The notes beneath the pieces were generated by a model. That model made no database searches. It was given only the letters and a program-made list of their open reading frames with translations, and was not told where the DNA came from. Shown piece after piece: positions 47,426-57,039 of a stretch of DNA of 59,000 nt. The position numbers and the translations under genes were made by a program. How positions within the stretch are numbered: position 1 is the first letter of the stretch; every line of letters begins with the position of its first letter. Source of the DNA: Symsagittifera roscoffensis (lineage: Eukaryota > Xenacoelomorpha > Acoela > Convolutidae); the NCBI RefSeq assembly GCF_963678635.1, contig NW_026970816.1, forward strand, positions 1 through 59,000, read 5' to 3'.

Positions 47426-49825
47426 CGGGTATACCTTGTCTGCATAGCCTTTGATGAACTCTCTATAATAGTTAGCGAAACCCAGGAAGCTCATCAACTG
47501 GTGCTCTGTCTTCGGTGATTTCCAGGTCAGGACTTCTTCCACGGCGTCCGTATCAGGTCTGATGCCGTGCTTGTCTACCATCCTGCCCAAGTATTTTATT
47601 GAGTCCTTGAGTATCTCGCACTTTGATGGTTTACACTTTAGCCCCGACCTCTTCATGCATGCAAACACTTCGTCTAGTCTCTCAATGTGGTCTTCCAGTG
47701 TTGGCGTCGCTATTACCACGTCATCCACGTAGCACATTACCAGGTTGCCATACTTCTTCGTTACGCCTATCAGCGCGTGTGCCATCAACCGCTGAAACGT
47801 GGCTGTGGCATTGCAAAGTCCAAACGGCATCCGTTTCCATTGAAACAGACCCAACTCGCAGGCAAACCCTGTCTTGTCCCTGTCCTGCTTCCTTAGTGGT
47901 ACTTGCCAAAAGGCCGAGCCTAAATCAAGAGTCGTAAAAAATTTTGCATCACCTAACTTCGAGAGGCTCTCATCAATCCTAGGTATGGGATAGGCATCCT
48001 TCACCGTGACGGAGTTCAGGTATCGAAAGTCACAACAAAACCTCAACTGGTCGCCTTTCTTTTTGGCCATCACTACTCCACACGCCCACGGTGACTTGGA
48101 TGGTTCTATCATGTCATACTCTAGTAACGTCTCGATCTCTTTTCTACACGCGTCCGATTTGTGTGGGGTCATGCGCCTCGCCCCCTCCCTGTGTGGTACC
48201 GCGTTTTCCTCAAGTTCTATTTCATGCTCAACGAAATTACAACACCCGATATCCGCCTTATGCCTCGAAAAAACTTCCTCGTTCCGCTCTAGTACGTCCT
48301 TGATGGCTTCGAGCTGTTCATCTTTCAGTTTGCCCCTCAAATGTTCAATCTCCGGCAGGACAGGTTTCTCATTTTGCATTTCATCTAGTGTGGGTCGCTC
48401 TGGAAAGTTCGAACAGCTCGAAAGACCATCATCCGTTTCTGACTTAAGTGAACTAATAAGACCTGAAGAATCTTTTATTTTCCGCAATCGTCTCAAGATA
48501 CAAATTTTGTCCCTGTGATTGGGACAATCAACAACTTCATTTTGTTTTGAATTCTCAATTGTTTCATATCGAGTTTTAACCGGTAAAGCATATCCCAGTT
48601 TCCTCCCTCTTTGTATCGTGATCGGTATATCAAGGGTATTCAACAAGACACTGACGCAGAGGCCGCTCTTCGTTATCGAAAATGATCTTCCTAAAACAGC
48701 AGCACTTTGACTATTAGGATTCGGAACTATGCACACTTGCTTGTTGTCACTTAGTTCATTGTAATTTTTCATCCTCAAAGTTACGATTGCCGCTTCATTA
48801 GCTTTTAGCCTCACCCTCCTACTCAAGAATACCGGTGCTTTGTTTTCATTTGCCATTATTAAATTTACCGGTTTGATTGCGTACCTCCTATCCGGGTTCC
48901 GTATCCTGAACATTGCGTTATTTAGATCAATCGTTACGTCGAAATTCCTGATGAAGTCTCTGCCCAAAATGAATTGGTCAGATTCATCTAGGTTTTCTAC
49001 CACGATAAAGCTCATCCACAGGTTACGTTCCCCCAAATTGAGGGCTATTATCGGCGTCCTGCCCAGCACCCGTAGGGCCCCTTTGTTTGCAGCTGACAGC
49101 CGTATTCTCGAGTCTATCAAGTCACCTTTGTCAAAGCCCATCTTCTCCCAAGTTTCGATTGGTATAACGCTCAAGACTGCTCCCGTGTCAAGCAACCCAC
49201 GCAACTGAGTCTTTTTGCCACTTATATCCAGCACGTGCCCTGTCACATCCGCCTCCGTCCCGATGTGCATTGCATCTTCCTCAAGCATGGCGCAGTGTCC
49301 AATCGATCTCACTTTCAATTCTTCTTTCCCTACGTAGATTTGTCCAATTAGGTCTTCGTCACATGTTATCATTGTCTTGGTATAGATGTTAATCCCATCT
49401 ATATTTAGCATCACCTCGTGTGGACCGTAAGCTTCAGTATATCTGCTATCAACACGTACCGACTTGCTGCCCCCTCTCATGAGTAGTGCTCTCAGTGCTC
49501 TAGAAGTCGTTTGTGGGCTTATACCACTCAAATAGTCTGCATACACGTCAATGTGCATTATCGTCTGGTCGCTCGGCTCGCTCAAGTTTCTGGTTACCTC
49601 GTGGCCGCCCACTGTGATTATCGACATTATCCTTGCCCCGATTTTCGATATGCCAAAAGGTTTACCTGTCACCATTTTCACAGTATTGCAATTCCCGGTC
49701 TTTGTTGAGCCTGGTACAGCCTCTGGTATTTGTTTCGATCCGGTTAATGCTTCGTTAAAATTCTGTCTTTCTATCTCCAGCTTTAGTCGTTGCTCTATTT
49801 CTTTCGCAGCCAGATCCTGTTTCAC
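47420..49825 (-). CDS. pol: Aspartic protease and reverse transcriptase (pol, first segment)
   Basis: About 800 codons; the listed edge is a GTG, since the frame continues upstream without an ATG to the gag stop codon. The aspartic protease motif is L-L-D-T-G-A (213-215), with the flap partner I-L-G-R-D-F later. The RT has L-R-F-C-C-D-F-R-Y-L-N, T-T-L-D-L-G-S-A-F-W-Q-V, M-P-F-G-L-C-N-A and the Y-V-D-D catalytic box. The end F-L-G-F-A-N-Y-Y-R-E-F-I is standard gypsy RT. It stops in the RT-RNase H connection at TAA 47422-47420. Gag-pol readthrough would be needed to make it. Confidence 0.9.
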   Translation of the reverse strand: MKQDLAAKEIEQRLKLEIERQNFNEALTGSKQIPEAVPGSTKTGNCNTVKMVTGKPFGISKIGARIMSIITVGGHEVTRNLSEPSDQTIMHIDVYADYLSGISPQTTSRALRALLMRGGSKSVRVDSRYTEAYGPHEVMLNIDGINIYTKTMITCDEDLIGQIYVGKEELKVRSIGHCAMLEEDAMHIGTEADVTGHVLDISGKKTQLRGLLDTGAVLSVIPIETWEKMGFDKGDLIDSRIRLSAANKGALRVLGRTPIIALNLGERNLWMSFIVVENLDESDQFILGRDFIRNFDVTIDLNNAMFRIRNPDRRYAIKPVNLIMANENKAPVFLSRRVRLKANEAAIVTLRMKNYNELSDNKQVCIVPNPNSQSAAVLGRSFSITKSGLCVSVLLNTLDIPITIQRGRKLGYALPVKTRYETIENSKQNEVVDCPNHRDKICILRRLRKIKDSSGLISSLKSETDDGLSSCSNFPERPTLDEMQNEKPVLPEIEHLRGKLKDEQLEAIKDVLERNEEVFSRHKADIGCCNFVEHEIELEENAVPHREGARRMTPHKSDACRKEIETLLEYDMIEPSKSPWACGVVMAKKKGDQLRFCCDFRYLNSVTVKDAYPIPRIDESLSKLGDAKFFTTLDLGSAFWQVPLRKQDRDKTGFACELGLFQWKRMPFGLCNATATFQRLMAHALIGVTKKYGNLVMCYVDDVVIATPTLEDHIERLDEVFACMKRSGLKCKPSKCEILKDSIKYLGRMVDKHGIRPDTDAVEEVLTWKSPKTEHQLMSFLGFANYYREFIKGYADKVYPM

Positions 49826-49888
49826 TTTGGCAATTGCTTCCGTCGCCGCTTTCTCATAATTTATCTCTAGAGAGTTCCCTGCCGCGGA

Positions 49889-52147
49889 TTATATGGCATC
49901 ATTAACATGTGATACAGCTTTCACTGTCTTCGTCGGCAATTCCGTGCTTGGTGCTCCTAAGTTCCTCGATTCAAATTCGTTTTGCCTGTTCCGCTGATTC
50001 TGCACCGCCGCTAATGCCAACTTATGTTTAGGGTGACTCTGGTCCTTGACCGCTTCCCAGAACAAGGGACAATCCATTCGGAAGTGCCCCTCCTGGTTAC
50101 AGAAGAAGCATCTTGCGCCTATCTTGATGATTAAGCCACTATAGTACTCGTGTTCCTCCATCTGGCTCATGTCCTCCTCATCTGGTGCATATCCTAGACT
50201 CTTCATGCCTTGTTTGTATGTTGTGCAGTCAACCACGTGGTGATCCGCCGACCCGCAGTTCGCGCATGATCTGCGCTTGTCCATGTCATCTCTAGGTTTG
50301 TACCATGACAACCTCTGCGGTTGACTTCCCCCTTGCGTGTTCCTGTTTTCTGAATACGAGTATTTCTTGGGTTTCATCAGCATGTATTCCCTTGATTTCT
50401 GTCTCATTTCTTCTGGGGTTGGTGCGCTGTCTTTCGACAATGTGTAGTATGTTGCTAACATTGTCCTTAAGTCGTCACTTTTTACCCCATCAATGAACTT
50501 CGAGGCAATGCTAAAGTTTCTTCTGTTTGTCGACTCCTCTGGGTCACTCCTTCTTCTCAAGCTCTCGAGATCATCTAGGAACCGATCTATTGACTCGTCG
50601 TCCCTCTGCCTTCTCTTTTCAAATCGCATCATCGCTTGGTGACCCTTCATGCCTGACCCGAATAGATTCAGCAATATCTCGAAGATCTTGTCCGCGGTAT
50701 CGCGTTCTTCTTCTTTCTTTGCAACCACGCATTTTAATGCTGTGCCTTCTAAATTGCTGAGTATGGCTGTGCATGCTTGTCTTTCATCGTTCAAGTTGTC
50801 TTGCTCTAGATGTAATCTCATCACTTCCACCCACGTGTCAATGCATCCATCTGAGTCGTCTTTGAATTCTTTTGGCTTCTTGAATGTTTTTCTTGATTTC
50901 CCATCTCTCCTATCGCTCGAGTTAGTGTTCCTCGTGGCGAAGGCTTCTAGAGTCCTGTTCATCATCTCCCAAGTGTTTGCCCATGTCATAGCATCCGGAC
51001 CTGCGTTGCTGTTAGCTGTTGAGTCCCCCGGACCAGTCGTTGTACTTGACATTCCATTCTTCATGATTGTTTTAGCAGCTGTTGGTGCTATGCTCACCGT
51101 ATCCCGGGTTAAGGGCAACGGTGTCGATTGCCGTTTGTTCCTTTGTGGTTCCACAAAGTCAACTCTGGTGCCCTGCGTGCGATCCGCTGCCGGTCTTTCT
51201 TGTGAGGTAGAATTACTCAAGATTGCATCCAATTTCGCCTGTATTGCACACGAACTCTCGGCCTGATTTTTGCTCATTGTGTCCATTCTCTTTTCCAGGC
51301 TACCTAATTGGCTGTTGACATCATCATATCGGTTTTTTAACTGTTGCAAATCTTTTTTGATGTTCTTATCTCGTTCTTCATTGGTGGTTTCTACATTATC
51401 TGACATCTCCTTGAGTCTCTCTTCTGTTGCCTTGGCCAGGTTAAAATAACTATCCAGATACTCGTTTTTGTTGTATCTTAATTCTTTTCTTATCACTTCT
51501 CTGTCCTCTTCGCTGTGCTTCAGCTTTTTGTCGATCTGATTCAGTTTCGCCATCAAGTCACCTAGCTCAAGAGTAGCCTCTTCATGGTCAGCCGTCGGTC
51601 TTTCTTCGGCCGTAGCTTCTGCTCTAGTTTGTTCCTCTCTCGGATTGGCTTCTGTCGTCTTCGTGCTCACTGTTCCAAATGTTCGTGCTCTTTCAGCTTT
51701 TGGTTCTTCAGTCACGTTCTCTTTCGTTTTTATTCCGACCATCATCGCCAACTTTTCTGTAAAAGATGTCTTTTTTACTTGAGAGTCTTCTTTCACCGTT
51801 TCTTCGGTGTTGCCTATTGCATCTTCCACGTTGTCTATTGGTGAGAATTCTATGGGTTTCGAGTTTGGTTCTTCTGCATTGGGCATTGGAGTAGACTCCG
51901 TCGCTATTTTCCTTGTTTCATCAACACTTTGATCAGGTGTCTCTAGATCAATCTCGATGGTGGGTTCTACTCGTTCCCCTTCCATGCCCTCTCTTGCTCT
52001 CTCCGTTGTACTCCTTGTGCTGACCATATTAACTGAAAAGCTCTTCTTTGTTATCTTCGGACCCATTGATGTTGTTTTGCGTAGCGACGAATTATACTTT
52101 GCTTCGGTAGGTCTTTTTTCAGCTACCGGTACCCTGCTCCGCCTCAT
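49889..52147 (-). CDS. gag: Gag polyprotein
   Basis: 752 codons from ATG 52147. Order: basic N-terminus, acidic low-complexity region, coiled coil (~190-310), Ser/Thr-rich linker, a retrotransposon-gag capsid-like domain (~435-600, with I-D-T-W-V-E-V-M-R-L-H and F-E-K-R-R-Q...F-L-D-D-L-E), and two perfect C-x2-C-x4-H-x4-C zinc knuckles at 628-641 and 680-693. Gag forms the particle and the knuckles bind RNA. It ends at TAA 49891-49889, and the same frame continues into pol, so suppression of this stop would give Gag-Pol. It is longer than usual gypsy gags, mainly because of the N-terminal half. Confidence 0.92.
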   Translation of the reverse strand: MRRSRVPVAEKRPTEAKYNSSLRKTTSMGPKITKKSFSVNMVSTRSTTERAREGMEGERVEPTIEIDLETPDQSVDETRKIATESTPMPNAEEPNSKPIEFSPIDNVEDAIGNTEETVKEDSQVKKTSFTEKLAMMVGIKTKENVTEEPKAERARTFGTVSTKTTEANPREEQTRAEATAEERPTADHEEATLELGDLMAKLNQIDKKLKHSEEDREVIRKELRYNKNEYLDSYFNLAKATEERLKEMSDNVETTNEERDKNIKKDLQQLKNRYDDVNSQLGSLEKRMDTMSKNQAESSCAIQAKLDAILSNSTSQERPAADRTQGTRVDFVEPQRNKRQSTPLPLTRDTVSIAPTAAKTIMKNGMSSTTTGPGDSTANSNAGPDAMTWANTWEMMNRTLEAFATRNTNSSDRRDGKSRKTFKKPKEFKDDSDGCIDTWVEVMRLHLEQDNLNDERQACTAILSNLEGTALKCVVAKKEEERDTADKIFEILLNLFGSGMKGHQAMMRFEKRRQRDDESIDRFLDDLESLRRRSDPEESTNRRNFSIASKFIDGVKSDDLRTMLATYYTLSKDSAPTPEEMRQKSREYMLMKPKKYSYSENRNTQGGSQPQRLSWYKPRDDMDKRRSCANCGSADHHVVDCTTYKQGMKSLGYAPDEEDMSQMEEHEYYSGLIIKIGARCFFCNQEGHFRMDCPLFWEAVKDQSHPKHKLALAAVQNQRNRQNEFESRNLGAPSTELPTKTVKAVSHVNDAI

Positions 52148-52406
52148 TATTTCTATTTACAATTGCTCTTATTTACAATTCTACTATATACACAATCCTA
52201 TTCTAAGAATAAAATCTTTCGAGAGGAGAAAAAAAAATTTCTTAAAAAAAAATATACAACGTGGTGAAAACCTTGTTTCAGTTCTCTTTATTAACTTTTC
52301 GAGAAACTTTCCTTATTTGTGGTCTCAACCGTACCTGGTTCCAATTAGTCATGTTCTACCTTAATTCTGTCAAAACACTTCTTGTAATTTTACTTCAATT
52401 TTTATA

Positions 52407-53134
52407 CTGTCCCAAGACTTCCAATTGCCGTCCCTACTCTTCTTTGTACCGTCCCAGGCTTCTTTCTCCTGTCCCAAGACTGTTCGGTACCGTCCCAGTA
52501 CTTTCCGGCAGTGTCCCAAGACTCTTGTCCAAGACTAGTGTCCCAAGACTACTGTCCCAAGACTAGTGTCCCAAGACTAGTGTCCCAAGACTACTGTCCC
52601 AAGACTAGTGTCCCAAGACTACTGTCCCAAGACTACTGTCCCAAGACTACTGTCCCAAGACTAGTGTCCCAAGGCTAGTGTCCCAAGACTACTGTCCCAA
52701 GACTAGTGTCCCAAGACTACTGTCCCAAGACTAGTGTCCCAAGACTACTGTCCCAAGACCCCTGTCCCAAGACCCTGTCCCAAGACCCTCGTCCCAAGAC
52801 CCTGTCCCAAGACCCTGTCCCAAGACCCTGTCCCAAGACCCTGTCCCAAGACCCTTGTCCCAAGACCTTGTCCCAAGACCCTGTCCCAAGACCTTGTCCC
52901 AAGACCCTGTCCCAAGACCTTGTCCCAAGACCCTGTCCCAAGACCCTGTCCCAAGACCCTTGTCCCAAGACCTTGTCCCAAGACCTTGTCCCGAAACCCT
53001 GTCCCAAGACCCTTGTCCCAAGATCCTGTCCCAAGACCCTGTCCCAAGACCACTGTCCCAAGACTGTACTGTCCCAAGACTGTCCCCAGACTGCTCTGTC
53101 CTAAGACTTCTTCGGCACTGTCCCAAGACTGTTG
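52407..53134. repeat. 13-14-bp minisatellite in the giant element's leader
   Basis: Dozens of copies of GTCCCAAGACTACT or GTCCCAAGACTAGT (14 bp, about 52510-52750), changing to GTCCCAAGACCCT(T) (13-14 bp, to about 53050), with looser copies at both edges. Several overlapping frames on both strands are open across it only because the repeat lacks stops. It lies between the 5' LTR and gag, so it is part of the element's RNA leader. Confidence 0.95.
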
Positions 53135-54557
53135 ACAAGTGTCTGGGTGGTGGGACTTCTTTCCTCTTCGTTATGGGGACTTCTTGATTCACTGTACCTT
53201 GTACCACCACTCAAGCTCTAGTAAAATTTTCCCAAAATCCTCTCTTAAAAGCCAAATGCTGACCCCCCTTTTTCTTATTTCTCTTTTTGGCTACCTCTAT
53301 TTCAATGTTCCAAGTAACTTGAGACCAAAACCTGTGCGCAGGTATCTTGTGATCACCTGTTCGTACAAAATTTTAACACAAATCCTCACCAAAATGCAAC
53401 AAAAATCTAAGCAAGAAAAAGTAATAAAAACAGAAAAATGAGCCCACCTAAAATTCAAAGGTGACAAATGTCTACCTTCTATCGAAAAAAAATGTCTGGT
53501 ACCTAATTGCCACGCGTTTCCTTCCCCCCTGCTAGCGATCTTATGGGGTATTACAAAAAATGTCCATGTCCTTCCCCCCTACCAATCCGACCAGGGTACC
53601 TTCCTTAACTCGAGTTCAAATTTCGATATCCACCTAATATTACCAACGCGTGTTAATGTCTAATGTAACTAAGTCAACGATGTCGACTAGTTAGTTACTC
53701 TATTTTCCCCCTCTTTACAATTTACAACCGCCAACCTCTAACTTAACCAGCCCCCCTTCTAACCTCCCCCCTTTTTAGCCCCCCTTCTTAAGCCTAAAAT
53801 TACCTTAAGCGCCGGGTGCTAAACCTCTCAAGAGAAAACCGTAGACCTGTCTCCAGGCCTGCTCAAGTAAAAAGGTTCCTCAAAACCGGGGGATGTCGCT
53901 TATCCTATTTTACACTTATCTCCTATAATGTAATGTGGATTTTAACGATACCCGTTCTGCCCAACTTGAGAACTCGAGAATTGCCAAATCCTTCTTGGCT
54001 GCTTTCCCACTCGACTGGTCACCTGTTCCAGTCCAGTCTCCTATTGGTTCAGCTCAAGTGCTCCTGAACCACTTTCCCACTCGGCTGGTCACCTCTTCCA
54101 GTCAAGTCTCCTTGTTGTCCAGCTAAGTTCCAAGCTATCTAAAAACCCTTGACAACGCCCCACACTCGGGCTCTTTATTGAGGTTACTGGGTTAAATTAC
54201 TAGGTTGATCGAAACGATCGAACTTGTAAAACTGTATGGGTATACTATTTAATTAATATAAAGGTTTGATCCAACTAATCTGGTGTCGAAGTCACTGTCT
54301 TTTTTCGTTTTATAGTTTTTGTTTCGCTTTTTGTCTTTTTGCTCGTGTTTTTGTCCCCCTAGTTGCCCCCCTTTATTCGGTTAGCTAAGCCTCGTTCGGA
54401 GAGCGTACCAGGAAGTTTTCTTGAGTTTTCTTAAAAAGCTATCACGGTACAACCGGAAGGTTTGCACGTTCCTGTCGAACCGTACCGCCGGTACTCTAGA
54501 ATGGGCATTCAGCCCGAAGCTGTCTCAAGTGGGTTCGACTCCGTAGTCTTGATGCCT
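53135..54557. other. Rest of the 5' leader, no gene
   Basis: Non-coding. A near-duplicate pair at 54000-54120 (TTTCCCACTCGACTGGTCAC and TTTCCCACTCGGCTGGTCAC, each followed by CTSTTCCAGTC) spans two ~65-bp units. C-rich runs occur at 53510-53790. A packaging signal could lie here but none can be identified by eye. Confidence 0.5.
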
Positions 54558-54575
54558 AAACACCCAGGAGCGCCA
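54558..54575 (-). promoter_or_regulatory. Primer-binding-site-like sequence
   Basis: Eleven bases inside the 5' LTR the minus strand reads TGGCGCTCCTGGGTGTTT. It begins TGG, complementary to a tRNA CCA end. The implied tRNA 3' end is CAGGAGCGCCA; I cannot name the tRNA with confidence. Confidence 0.55.
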
Positions 54576-54586
54576 TAAAAACACTA

Positions 54587-55490
54587 TGTAACATTCGTCT
54601 ACTGCAGTCACACATAAGGCTTAAGAAAGATAGGCCCTATAACCATTGGCTCAAGAGTCAGGGACACTATCTCTTGTGTTTTTGTACCTCAAATCAGTCG
54701 GAGCCAATTCGGTTCGCTTGTGACATGAGACTACGACCCGTTACAGCTTAAAGGCTACTACTAAAATATCCCCCCACTCTAGAATTAATAACGTGCCCAT
54801 ACTCAGGTCTCTAGATACCCAAAATACATGAACGCCGTTAAAAACCGGGTTGGAACAATCCGTTAAGTTATTTTTTATTAGACAGTGGAACTTTGATCCA
54901 TTTCAGATGGATCAACCTAAAACTCGCCTTACCTCAACATAACGATCATAAAACACACTCTAGAAATTTAAATTAGTACTCACATTGTAGCACGCTCAAG
55001 AACCAGGAAGTAAATAAGTCGGTGTGCAACTCAAGAATCAATAAAGTAACTAAAATGAGTTTAATGTTTGTCAGTTTTAATAACAAGAACAAGTTTGTAC
55101 TCTAGAATGTCAGTTTTCGTGAACCATTGGGACACTCTAGCTGTCCACCTTTCCACCGAAGGTTCACTCTAGTCCAGTTTAGAATAATACTCCAATCACA
55201 ACAATCCAGTTCGTGGGGATGCGCTCGTCTCTGTTCTAGATGGGACAGCTCTACTCTAGATTATTATCGCTACTGAAATTGCGAATAGCAATTTCCCACT
55301 GATTTTTCTAGCAACTTTTTCGCGATTGTCACTCGATCGTTCTGACTTCTCTTTTTTGATTTTCAGTTATCGCGAGAAAATCGTGCATGACAGGTTCCAT
55401 TCGAAATTTTGAAAAACTAAATTTCACTCCAAAATCAAGTGTTTTTTGCTTCTCTCAAGGTCAAACTTCCGAATATGACCGACTGGCACA
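54587..55490 (-). repeat. 5' LTR of the giant element
   Basis: 904 bp, the pair of 32629-33532, with about five substitutions by eye and no length change. The outer edge is followed by ACC (55491-55493). The LTR should hold the promoter for the whole element; no convincing TATA box was picked out. Confidence 0.95.
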
Positions 55491-55976
55491 ACCCACCCCT
55501 GCAATCACCTCTGGACGTTTGAGCAACAGAGTACCGACAGAGACAAGAAGATGACATTGCATGCCAGTTCAAGTGAAGAAGTCGCTAGTTTTCTAACAGA
55601 CGATCTTGAACAGACACTGAAACAGCTACACGCACATGCAGTCGCCGAAGAGAGAGCCAAAAGCCAGCAGAACAGAGTTTTAAAAAGACCCCTTCCTGAG
55701 ATATCGAAAGACGAAGAAGAACTCAGCCGTTGCGACAGAAGAATTTTGTGTCAGCTTAGATCAGGTTTCTCATGGAAACTAGTCGAAACCAGACACCGAT
55801 TACAACTCGACATTGAATCAGAGCTCTGCAGCAAATGCAACTCCAGCATCGAAGACTGCCATCATCTGTTCAACTACCCGGCCAACCCAATATCTGCTAC
55901 CATCGAAGATTTGTGGAAAAATCCCCTACTAGTCGTAGAAGAACTCGCGGAGATATTCTCAGAGCAGTCCACGTAG
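55491..55976 (+). pseudogene. LINE ORF2, 3' part, separated by the giant LTR element
   Basis: The frame is open from the LTR edge (T-H-P-C-N-H-L, upstream of ATG 55551) to TAG/TAA near 55976. It contains D-R-R-I-L-C-Q-L-R-S-G-F-S, then C-S-K-C-N-S-S-I-E-D-C-H-H-L-F-N, the C-terminal zinc-finger-like block of many LINE ORF2 proteins, and E-D-L-W. Removing the LTR element and one ACC joins this in frame with the ORF ending at 32628. Confidence 0.85.
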
Positions 55977-57000
55977 CAATAACAACAACAACTTGTGTAC
56001 GACAACACCTACAGTGCATGTGTCTATAACTCTTCATTGAACGTTCATCACGTTCATCAACTTGGGCTTAGAACACTCGCCTCCACTATGTAACATTCGC
56101 CCGGAAGATACATATCGACGGAAAATAAAACTAAGTCCTAAGACGACTGGCTAACGTCTAAAAAGAGCTTTACATGCTTTTAACCGTCTCTACCAAGCCA
56201 GTACTTTCGGTGGTCTTTCTAACATCGGGTCGAAAAAAAACGTAACTGATTTCGGCTTCGGTCAAAACACTCAAATTAACTAGATTACATGCAGAAATAG
56301 TGAGCTCATGGCTGGGTCTCAGTATCCCCAGACCACGAGGTCACTCCTAAAATCAGGGCTACTACTACATATTGAATTTATTGAATTATTTTTGTTTTTG
56401 TTCAGTAGATCAAAATTATCATCTCCATCGAAGATGGATCAACCCTTTCCCCCAACTCCTAGCTTCTCATCCTAGCAAAATGAAATCAGATGTTAATTAA
56501 ATTCAACTCAGGACATGACAGGAAAGCTAAAAGTTTATATAAGTTAATAAAAGTTCCAGTCCCGAGACCCCTCCGGATTCCTGAATCCGGGGAAATAAGG
56601 TTATAATTCTCCTTGCGGAAGGCTGGTTTTCCACCCTTCACCGTTGTTCGCAACGGCCTTGCAACTATTGTAGCTACAAAATAGTTGCAACTCGGAGCGG
56701 TCTCTGTTACTTCTGTTTTTCTCTGTGGTTTTTCAATCACAATCTTCGTTGTTTTCGTCAGCGCAACTAATGTTGTTGTGTTTTTCTTCCGGTTTTCTGC
56801 CAAAATGGCCGTTTCTGACGTTTCTCAGAAATATGACGTCAAACTTCAAATTTTTAAAATTTCAAAATACCAGAATATCTCGATCTTCACCGTTTGACTA
56901 ATTGTCCCAATAACGTCGTTAATCGCTTAAAACCGTCAATTCGGAAGGTTGGCTGTTAAAAACTTGAATATGCTGAATCTGCATTTTGGACCATTCTGGT
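55977..57000. other. LINE 3' region and spacer, no confident gene
   Basis: CAATAACAACAACAAC follows the LINE stop and may be its 3' UTR. A perfect short palindrome, CCGGATTCCTGAATCCGG, lies at about 56572-56589. A 105-codon Thr/Lys-rich minus-strand frame at 56486-56803 shows no motif and is not called a gene. Confidence 0.45.
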
Positions 57001-57039
57001 CGAATGTCACACTACTTGTTCCCTGGTCAAAATGCTGAA

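Larger units (their letters stand above)
32629..55490 (-). mobile_element. Giant (22.9-kb) Ty3/gypsy-like LTR retrotransposon with accessory ORFs
   Basis: Two 904-bp direct repeats bound 22,862 bp. The minus strand encodes gag, protease-RT, RNase H, integrase with macro domain, then three large accessory ORFs. Domain order PR-RT-RH-INT is that of Ty3/gypsy elements. Insertion split a LINE ORF in frame, and the flanks share ACC. Ordinary gypsy elements are 5-10 kb. The LTRs differ at about five positions by eye, so insertion was fairly recent, but in-frame stops and frameshifts suggest this copy is defective or needs recoding. Confidence 0.93.

Noticed and set aside
52706-53187. Several long overlapping ORFs on both strands rich in S-Q-D/P-K-T or G-T-x-S-W-D repeats
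   Set aside because: They are translations of the 13-14-bp minisatellite, which lacks stop codons in most frames.
54440-54580. tRNA-like GGGTTCGACTCC and a terminal GCGCCA on the plus strand
   Set aside because: The stems needed for a cloverleaf do not pair; the GCGCCA end is explained by the primer-binding site on the other strand.
56486-56803. 105-codon Thr/Lys-rich minus-strand ORF
   Set aside because: No motif, no supporting context; could be chance in a spacer.
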